DNA of 34,787 nucleotides from Comamonas sp. lk (GTDB lineage: Bacteria > Bacteroidota > Bacteroidia > Chitinophagales > Chitinophagaceae): positions 1-34,787 of the forward strand of contig CALPWK020000006.1 of the NCBI GenBank assembly GCA_943327245.2, read 5' to 3'. The first letter of the stretch is position 1. Each line of letters begins with the position of its first letter. The position numbers and the translations under genes were made by a program. This document shows positions 9,742 through 16,360 of the stretch, piece by piece. A model generated the notes under the pieces. It was given only the letters and a program-made list of their open reading frames with translations, did not search any database and had not been told where the DNA came from.

Positions 9742-9954
9742 AACACTATACTTCTTGAACTGAATGATAGAGAAAGTGAAAAAAGAGACAGAGAAAGTGA
9801 AAGAGAAAGAGAATATGCAGGAAGTAGAAATGGAATAGGTCTTGATATAATTAGAAAAATGAATGAAATAGTACCTATGCCGATTAAAAAAAATTCAATT
9901 AACAATAAAAGTCAATTTGAAAGTATAAGTCATTATGTTTCAACTTATAGTTGA
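9742..9954 (+). pseudogene. Orphan stop-to-stop reading frame with no start codon near its 5' end; possible gene remnant carrying a charged RESE/RERE repeat
   Basis: Reads NTILLELNDRESEKRDRESERERE-YAGSRNGIGLDIIRKMNEIVPMPIKKNSINNKSQFESISHYVSTYS*. Includes an imperfect 21-bp (7-codon) tandem unit at about 9769-9810. First in-frame ATG is deep inside the frame. Confidence 0.3.
9769..9812. repeat. Polypurine tract with imperfect 21-bp tandem repeat (AGAGAAAGTGAAA...)
   Basis: AGAGAAAGTGAAA occurs at 9769 and 9790; the surrounding strand is almost pure A/G. Confidence 0.75.
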
Positions 9955-9987
9955 TATTTTTCGTAACTTTAAACAAACCAGAAATTA

Positions 9988-11103
9988 ATGTCAACCCAAA
10001 TAAATAAAGACCTCCGGTTTGACGCTTTCTTTAATTCGGCATCCATTGGAATTATTGTTGTTAATAGCAGTGGCAATATCATTATGGCCAATAAATTTGC
10101 TCATAACCTATTTGCATTCGAGGAAAATAAAATGATTGGAAATGTATTAGAAAAATTAATACCCCAACGTTATCATCATAAACATGAAGGCCATAGAGAT
10201 AAATATAATGAGAACCCACAATCTCGTTCCATGGGTGCAAATATGATTTTATCCGCACTAAGACAAGATGGTACAGAATTTCCTGTCGAAATAAGCCTAG
10301 GTCATTTTTCTACAGACGATGAAAAGTTTACTATCGCATTCATTATTGATATTACAATAAGAAAAGCAAATGAAGAACTAACTAAGTCCTTGGAAAAAGA
10401 AAAAGAGTTAAATGACCTTAAGTCAAGGTTCGTATCCATGGCTTCGCATGAATTTAGAACACCATTAAGTACTATCCTATCTTCTATTTCGCTCTTATCC
10501 AAATATACTAAAACAGAAGACCAACCTAAAAGAGACAAACACGTTGACCGTATAAAATATTCAGTCAAATCACTTACAGATATTTTAAATGAATTTTTAT
10601 CCCTTGGGAAAATTGAAGCTGGTAAAATTGAAGTGAGAAATGAGGAGTTTGACCTAAAAGCATTTATTGATGGAGTTGTGTATGAAATGAATATCCTATT
10701 AAGACCAGGTCAACAATTCAACTACACCCATACTGGTGATAAAAATTTATATAGCGATAGTAATCTTTTAAAGCATGTACTAGTAAATCTTATCTCAAAT
10801 GCCATTAAATTTTCTCCAGAAAATACAGTTATTAAAGTAGATACTGAAATAAATGAAGGTATAACCACCATACAAATTACAGATCAAGGCATGGGAATTC
10901 CTATTAGCGATCAAGTTCACCTATTTGAAAGATTTTTCAGAGCAACAAATGTTACTAATATACAAGGCACTGGACTTGGACTTCATATTGTAGGCAGATA
11001 CGTTGAATTATTAGATGGAATTATAAAATACAGTAGTGAACTCGAAAAAGGCAGCAGCTTTACTATAAAACTGCCTAGTATTGACGATTTACTATCAAAC
11101 TAA
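9988..11103 (+). CDS. PAS domain sensor histidine kinase
   Basis: PAS 'SIGIIVVNSSGNIIMANKFAHNLFAFEENKMIGNVLEKLIPQRYHHKHEGH...', H-box 'FVSMASHEFRTPLSTI', N/G boxes 'NLISNAIKFSPEN', 'ITDQGMGIP', 'GTGLGLHIV'. No TM segments. Confidence 0.95.
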   Translation: MSTQINKDLRFDAFFNSASIGIIVVNSSGNIIMANKFAHNLFAFEENKMIGNVLEKLIPQRYHHKHEGHRDKYNENPQSRSMGANMILSALRQDGTEFPVEISLGHFSTDDEKFTIAFIIDITIRKANEELTKSLEKEKELNDLKSRFVSMASHEFRTPLSTILSSISLLSKYTKTEDQPKRDKHVDRIKYSVKSLTDILNEFLSLGKIEAGKIEVRNEEFDLKAFIDGVVYEMNILLRPGQQFNYTHTGDKNLYSDSNLLKHVLVNLISNAIKFSPENTVIKVDTEINEGITTIQITDQGMGIPISDQVHLFERFFRATNVTNIQGTGLGLHIVGRYVELLDGIIKYSSELEKGSSFTIKLPSIDDLLSN

Positions 11104-11114
11104 ACGGAAAGAAT

Positions 11115-12173
11115 ATGGAAAGGATTTTACTGATTGAAGACAATGATGCGTTAAGAGAAAATACAGCTGAAATTTTAACATTAGCAAGTTACGAAGTTAT
11201 TACAGCCGAAAACGGCAAAATAGGAGTAGAAAAAGCAATAGCGAACCCTCCCGATCTAATTGTTTGTGATATTATGATGCCTGTATTAGATGGTTATGGC
11301 GTATTCCAAATAATAAGTAAAAATGAAGACCTTCAACATATTCCTTTTATATTTCTTAGTGCTAAAAGTGAAAGAACCGATTTAAGAAAAGGTATGGAAA
11401 TGGGCGCAGACGATTATATCACAAAACCATTTTCAGATTCAGAATTGATCAATGCCATTAGAGCAAGATTTGAAAAAATAAGAATCCAACAAAACAGATT
11501 AGGCAAAGGAATAGAAACCTGGTATCAAATTATAGCTGACTTAGGCGAAAAAGATGAAATGTTTAAAGCATTAGAAAATCACGACGTAGTAGATTATAAA
11601 AAGAAACAAGTTATTTATTCAGAAGGACAGCACCCAAACAAACTATATTATATAGAATCGGGCAAGATTAAAATATATAAAACAAGTGAAGGTGGAAAAG
11701 AGTTAATCACTAGCTTGTTGTCAGCAGGAGACTTTTTCGGTCATATCCCTTTAATAGAAAATAATGTTTACGAGGAATTTGCAGAAACATTAGAGGAGTC
11801 CGCTATAAGAGTTATTCCAAGAAAAGAATTTGAACACTTAGTTACACACAATCAAGAAATTGCTATAAAAGTAATAAAATTATTAGCTAATAATATTGCA
11901 GAGAAGGAACAGCAGCTAGTAGCACTAGCCTATCATAGTCTAAGAAAGAGAGTTGCAGACGCATTACTTACTCTAAAAAAGAAATATGACACTGAGTCTG
12001 CTGCTAATTTTTCAATGGCAATATCAAGAGAAGATTTAGCTAATATAGCAGGTACTGCTACAGAAAGTTTAATTAGAACCTTAAGCGACTTTAAGAACGA
12101 AAAATTGATTGAAATAAAAGAAGGTAAAATAACCATACTAGAAGAAAAAAAATTAGCTAACCTGTTTAATTAA
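11115..12173 (+). CDS. Response regulator with REC + cyclic-nucleotide-binding-like + Crp/Fnr HTH domains
   Basis: REC: 'LLIEDNDALRE...LIVCDIMMPVLDG...FLSAKSERTDLRKGMEMGADDYITKPF'. cNMP-fold: 'KKKQVIYSEGQHPNKLYYIESGKIKIYKTSEGGKELITSLLSAGDFFG'. HTH_Crp: 'MAISREDLANIAGTATESLIRTLSDFKNEKLIEIKEGKITIL'. Confidence 0.95.
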   Translation: MERILLIEDNDALRENTAEILTLASYEVITAENGKIGVEKAIANPPDLIVCDIMMPVLDGYGVFQIISKNEDLQHIPFIFLSAKSERTDLRKGMEMGADDYITKPFSDSELINAIRARFEKIRIQQNRLGKGIETWYQIIADLGEKDEMFKALENHDVVDYKKKQVIYSEGQHPNKLYYIESGKIKIYKTSEGGKELITSLLSAGDFFGHIPLIENNVYEEFAETLEESAIRVIPRKEFEHLVTHNQEIAIKVIKLLANNIAEKEQQLVALAYHSLRKRVADALLTLKKKYDTESAANFSMAISREDLANIAGTATESLIRTLSDFKNEKLIEIKEGKITILEEKKLANLFN

Positions 12174-12540
12174 GGCTTGGAAATTCAATTTTTTGATTAA
12201 CATCATGTTTCCATGACATGAACTCATTTTCTAAATACACAATTTGCTGTTTATACTTTTTTATAGTTAAAACTATTTTCTTATCAATTTCGGAGGAATT
12301 AGACACTTTTATTTTCAACAGTCTATTCAAAGACAAAATATCACTTTTAAGTAATTGAATCGCTGATTCTCTATTGGAGATATGTTGATCTAGTTCTTCT
12401 ACCCATAAAACTGTAGCTTCCAAAACAGTATCAGTAAGTAATCCAGCTATTTTGTTCTTTATAAATGCCTGCTCCTCTTGGATAAATTCAAGGGTTCTTA
12501 TTAATGATTCTAACTCTTTTAAACTTTCTTCTTTGATCAT
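12166..12540 (-). CDS. Small coiled-coil hypothetical protein
   Basis: 124-aa ORF, high helical/charged content. Follows the TauE/SafE gene on the same strand; its stop overlaps the stop of the convergent regulator gene. Confidence 0.65.
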   Translation of the reverse strand: MIKEESLKELESLIRTLEFIQEEQAFIKNKIAGLLTDTVLEATVLWVEELDQHISNRESAIQLLKSDILSLNRLLKIKVSNSSEIDKKIVLTIKKYKQQIVYLENEFMSWKHDVNQKIEFPSLN

Positions 12541-12546
12541 AAAAAA

Positions 12547-13257
12547 TTAATTATGACAAGAGACTACTGCAGTTTCAAGTTCAATATGCGGACTAACAAA
12601 AGGAATACCTAAATTCATTCCTCTCAAAATTAATAATACCCCCATGGTGAAAATGAAAAAAGGCAATAAGCTCTGTAGCTTTTTTCTAAATATATGCCCC
12701 ATATACTGTCCCCCTAACGCCACCATCAATAACGCTGGCAAAGTGCCTAACCCAAAAAATAACATAAACAGACCAGCATTTAAAGCCGACCCTGTTGCCA
12801 TTGAAGAAGTTAGTGCCAAATACACCATGCCACATGGCAATAAGCCATTCAAGAATCCGATTAAAAAGAAAGAACCAATGTGCTCACTTCTAAATAATCT
12901 TCTAAGTCCATCTAAAACTGGCTTTTGTATAAAACGTAAAGGTGCAAATGATTTTTTTGATTTTATTACAAAAACCCAAGCAACATATGTCAGCATGATA
13001 ATCCCAATAATAATAGAAATATGCTGTTGTGCATTGTATATAAAAAATTGCTTCCCAAACAAACCCATAATAACGCCTAGTGTTCCATAGCTTACTAATT
13101 TACCAATATGATACAAACTAGTGGAAAAGATCTTCTCTATAGTATTCTTTTTTGAAATAGGAAGTGACATTACCAAAGGACCACACATGCCAATGCAATG
13201 AGCACTTCCTAATAGACCCATCAAAAACCCGATTCCTATAAGATTATCAAAAGACAT
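12547..13257 (-). CDS. Sulfite exporter TauE/SafE family membrane protein associated with the cbb3 operon
   Basis: 'GFLMGLLGSAHCIGMCGPLVMSLP' motif, six-TM pattern, position directly after ccoH. Confidence 0.87.
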   Translation of the reverse strand: MSFDNLIGIGFLMGLLGSAHCIGMCGPLVMSLPISKKNTIEKIFSTSLYHIGKLVSYGTLGVIMGLFGKQFFIYNAQQHISIIIGIIMLTYVAWVFVIKSKKSFAPLRFIQKPVLDGLRRLFRSEHIGSFFLIGFLNGLLPCGMVYLALTSSMATGSALNAGLFMLFFGLGTLPALLMVALGGQYMGHIFRKKLQSLLPFFIFTMGVLLILRGMNLGIPFVSPHIELETAVVSCHN

Positions 13258-13259
13258 TG

Positions 13260-13697
13260 TTACAGCATTATTTTTTCCTCGTAATAAAAATTCACACCTT
13301 CCTTCTCCACTTCAAGTTTCAAGGTATACTTCCCTTTCATTTTTGTCAACAATTCCATGTCAATGCGAGCATTAGAAACAGTAAATTTTTTACTTAAATC
13401 CTTAGTCTCGTCTGCTGCATAATATAAGTGTGCAGTTCCTTTCGCTACTGCACTGTTAAATGAAATAGGTAATTGTATTATTAAATGCCCATTTACAACA
13501 GTTGTACTTAAGTCCCCACCCGCTAATTTAGCATGCTCTTTTGCATCTATCACATTTTGATATTTTAACTCGTCCGCATAATAATCCTGTTGAACTAAAT
13601 CAAATTTTTGTGTAGAAGCTTTAATAGCTAAAAAAACAATACCCGCAACGAAAGCCAAGTAAACAAATAAAATTTTATATCCCCAATTGAATTTCAT
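13260..13697 (-). CDS. ccoH: FixH family protein (cbb3 oxidase assembly, CcoH)
   Basis: N-terminal TM 'WGYKILFVYLAFVAGIVFLAIKAS', 'DLVQQDYYADELKYQNVIDAKEHA' typical of FixH, next to ccoG. Confidence 0.88.
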   Translation of the reverse strand: MKFNWGYKILFVYLAFVAGIVFLAIKASTQKFDLVQQDYYADELKYQNVIDAKEHAKLAGGDLSTTVVNGHLIIQLPISFNSAVAKGTAHLYYAADETKDLSKKFTVSNARIDMELLTKMKGKYTLKLEVEKEGVNFYYEEKIML

Positions 13698-13707
13698 AAA
13701 TAAATTT

Positions 13708-15126
13708 TTAAATTGCTGGACCTAAGAATGTAACAGTTAAAGTTTCAATTCGTTTCCCGTCTTCATATAAACCTATCTTAATCTTTGTTTTTCTAGCATG
13801 TATCTGAGCTGGCTTCAAAATAATAAAGAAGCTAGTTTGGAAATAAGATTCCTTAGGTACGTCAATGGGATTTATCAACTTTATTTCGCCTTCTATATTT
13901 TCTAGTTTCAAGTCAATATGAATAATTTTTCTTGTCTTATTCGCCAACTTTACATTATATAAATTACTTAGCTTATGATCCTCTAATTTTTGATACATCT
14001 GTCCAGGTGTTCTTAAAATCCTGGCAGTTACGTCATCCCTAGTTATTAAAAGTATAGCTAAAAATGACAATAAAGAAAGCAAAACAATAGTGTACAATCT
14101 TAATCTCCAAGTATAAGACGTCTTCTCTTTTTTTGCCAAATTATTCTCAGAAGCATATCTTATTAAGCCTTGAGGCTTCCCAATATGGTCCATTATCTCA
14201 TTACAGGCATCAATGCAAGCAGTACAGTTAACACATTCCAATTGAGTACCATTACGAATATCAATGCCTGTTGGGCAAACTCTTACGCAAGCATGGCAAT
14301 TTACACAGTCGCCTACCCCGGCATCTGCTGCTTTACCTCTTGGCTCTCCTCTTATATAATCATATGCAACCAAAATTGAATTCTTGTCTAGCATAACCCC
14401 TTGTAACCTTCCATAAGGGCATACTATTAAACAAGCCTGTTCTCTAAACCAGATATATACAAAAAAGAACACACAAGTAAAAATAACCAACGCACTAAAA
14501 GTGCCAAAATGTAAGAAAATTCCTTCTTTCACTAATACTTCTAACTCATCCATTCCTATAGTATATGCAAGGAAAAAATTAGCAATTATAAAGGATACTA
14601 TAAAAAATACTACAACTTTGGATCCTCTTTTCAATAGTTTCTCACTATTCCATGGCATCTCATTTAACTTTCTTCTCTTATTAGCATCCCCTTCAATCCA
14701 GTATTCAATTTTTCTGAATACCATTTCCATGAATATAGTTTGAGGACATGCCCAGCCACAAAACAGCCTGCCAAACGCTACTGTAAATAATATTACAAAT
14801 ACCAAAAACGTTAATAACCCAATTGCAAAAATAAAAGAATCCTGAGGCCAGAAGATTACTCCGAAAAATATAAACTTCCTTTCTAGTATATTGAATAAAA
14901 AAAATGGCTCCCCGTCTACTTTAATAAATGGTAATGAAAAAAATAGAACCAAATAAAAATAACTAAAGTAAGACCTTAAATTATATAGCTTCCCCTTTGG
15001 CTTTTGAGGGTTAATATAATTTCTATTACCCTCTTTGCTAATAGTAGACACAGCATCTCTAAAGGATTGATCTAATAAATCCTTTTTAAAATTTGCAATT
15101 GTCTCTGAGTCGTTATTAGTTTCCAT
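13708..15126 (-). CDS. ccoG: Cytochrome c oxidase accessory protein CcoG (FixG/RdxA), polyferredoxin-like
   Basis: 'FCGWACPQTIFMEMVFRKIEYWIEGD', 'CLIVCPYGRLQGVMLD', and two ferredoxin motifs 'CVNCHACVRVCPTGIDIRNGTQLECVNCTACIDACNEIM'. Confidence 0.96.
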   Translation of the reverse strand: METNNDSETIANFKKDLLDQSFRDAVSTISKEGNRNYINPQKPKGKLYNLRSYFSYFYLVLFFSLPFIKVDGEPFFLFNILERKFIFFGVIFWPQDSFIFAIGLLTFLVFVILFTVAFGRLFCGWACPQTIFMEMVFRKIEYWIEGDANKRRKLNEMPWNSEKLLKRGSKVVVFFIVSFIIANFFLAYTIGMDELEVLVKEGIFLHFGTFSALVIFTCVFFFVYIWFREQACLIVCPYGRLQGVMLDKNSILVAYDYIRGEPRGKAADAGVGDCVNCHACVRVCPTGIDIRNGTQLECVNCTACIDACNEIMDHIGKPQGLIRYASENNLAKKEKTSYTWRLRLYTIVLLSLLSFLAILLITRDDVTARILRTPGQMYQKLEDHKLSNLYNVKLANKTRKIIHIDLKLENIEGEIKLINPIDVPKESYFQTSFFIILKPAQIHARKTKIKIGLYEDGKRIETLTVTFLGPAI

Positions 15127-15127
15127 A

Positions 15128-16150
15128 TTAATTGGTAGCTACACTGTCTTGAAATAAATCACCTTGTGGTGCTTTAGCATTAGGAGGATTCGTTCCTTTT
15201 AATGACTTTACATAACTCGCAAGCTGTTGTAACTGAACTGGCGAGTAGGTAGTTTGCCATGACTGCATCCCTTTGTCAGGATACCCATATTTAAGGGTTT
15301 TAAATACATCATTTATGGTACCTCCATGTATCCAATAATCGTCTGTTAAATTAGGTCCAACACTACCCTCCCCATTTGACAAATGACAAGCAACACATGT
15401 TTTTGCAAAAAGTAATTTACCTGTTGCAATTCCAGCACCATCGGTCATTGTTACAGACTTCTCATCCACATTTTCTTTTGCAGAAGCTAAATAAGCATCT
15501 GTTTGTATTTTAGCTTCTACCATTTCTGTACTATATTCCTCCGTTGGATTTTGCCCTGTATGCCAAACTTCAAATTTTAATAAATAAAATACAGCAACTA
15601 AAATAGTAATATAAAACCCATATTTCCACCATGGTGGTAATGCATTGTCAAGTTCTTTAATCCCGTCATAATCATGGTCTAATAATATGTCCGCCTCTTG
15701 CTCAATAGGTGCCGCCTTAGTGAAGAATTTTTTATCTAATGTGTCCCATGTTTTTATGATCCATGACTTTGACATCTTCTTGTCTATTACTTGCACTGGA
15801 TTTAATACATTCCATAAGTTCCTAATAAAAATTACAAGCAAAAGCACTATTAATAATTCTAATGCGATTACAGAGCTTAAAGTCCAAAAGGTTGTGCCGG
15901 AAAGTCCTCCATAAAAAGTGGGCACTTTAGCTGCCGTAGAATCTGAAATTGCAGCATCCGTTTGAGCCATTGCTTGATTGGCAAACATGGTTCCAAAAGC
16001 GACTACTATAATCATCATCACTTTTTTATTGGTTTTTGAAAACTCAACCACCTTCTTAGCTATCATAGCTAGCACCGATGATAAAGACCAAATGACTATG
16101 ACTAAAACCAAAGCCACCATAATCATTAATATTTCTAAATAGTTTGACAT
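15128..16150 (-). CDS. ccoP: cbb3-type cytochrome c oxidase subunit III-like (CcoP), single c-type heme motif
   Basis: 'LDNALPPWWKYGFYITILVAVFYLLKFEVWH' CcoP N-terminal signature; one CxxCH ('LFAKTCVACHLSNGEGSVGPNLTDDYW'). Confidence 0.92.
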   Translation of the reverse strand: MSNYLEILMIMVALVLVIVIWSLSSVLAMIAKKVVEFSKTNKKVMMIIVVAFGTMFANQAMAQTDAAISDSTAAKVPTFYGGLSGTTFWTLSSVIALELLIVLLLVIFIRNLWNVLNPVQVIDKKMSKSWIIKTWDTLDKKFFTKAAPIEQEADILLDHDYDGIKELDNALPPWWKYGFYITILVAVFYLLKFEVWHTGQNPTEEYSTEMVEAKIQTDAYLASAKENVDEKSVTMTDGAGIATGKLLFAKTCVACHLSNGEGSVGPNLTDDYWIHGGTINDVFKTLKYGYPDKGMQSWQTTYSPVQLQQLASYVKSLKGTNPPNAKAPQGDLFQDSVATN

Positions 16151-16173
16151 ACTCTCTGTTTTAAGATTTTATA

Positions 16174-16341
16174 TTATTGTTCTAATGGTAAATTTTTAAT
16201 GGCATCCACTTCCTCTTTATCCATTACTTTGACATACCATAAAACACCTACGAAAAAAGCAACAAATACCAACAAAGAAAAAATGGGATAAAAATTGATA
16301 TCCTGCATTGTCTCTGTATATTTTTTAATAAAGCTGTACAT
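16174..16341 (-). CDS. ccoQ: CcoQ/FixQ-like cbb3 oxidase small subunit (55 aa), not in the supplied ORF track
   Basis: Reverse-strand read: MYSFIKKYTETMQDINFYPIFSLLVFVAFFVGVLWYVKVMDKEEVDAIKNLPLEQ*. Single TM, located between ccoP and ccoNO. Confidence 0.88.
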   Translation of the reverse strand: MYSFIKKYTETMQDINFYPIFSLLVFVAFFVGVLWYVKVMDKEEVDAIKNLPLEQ

Positions 16342-16360
16342 ATATTGTAATTTTCGTTTG

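Noticed and set aside
9581-9763. 60-aa plus-strand hydrophobic ORF (MIINTLGIFRMFISYYVYFYLLFILLNY...)
   Set aside because: Composition is what AT-rich noncoding DNA yields by chance (F/I/Y/L); TTG start and no recognisable homologue.
9711-9905. Minus-strand ORF with LSLSLSLSLFSLSLS repeat
   Set aside because: Complement of the polypurine tract; the serine/leucine run is an artefact of the CT-rich strand.
12644-13090. 148-aa plus-strand ORF
   Set aside because: Fully antisense to the TauE/SafE gene, with proline/asparagine/lysine-rich nonsense composition.
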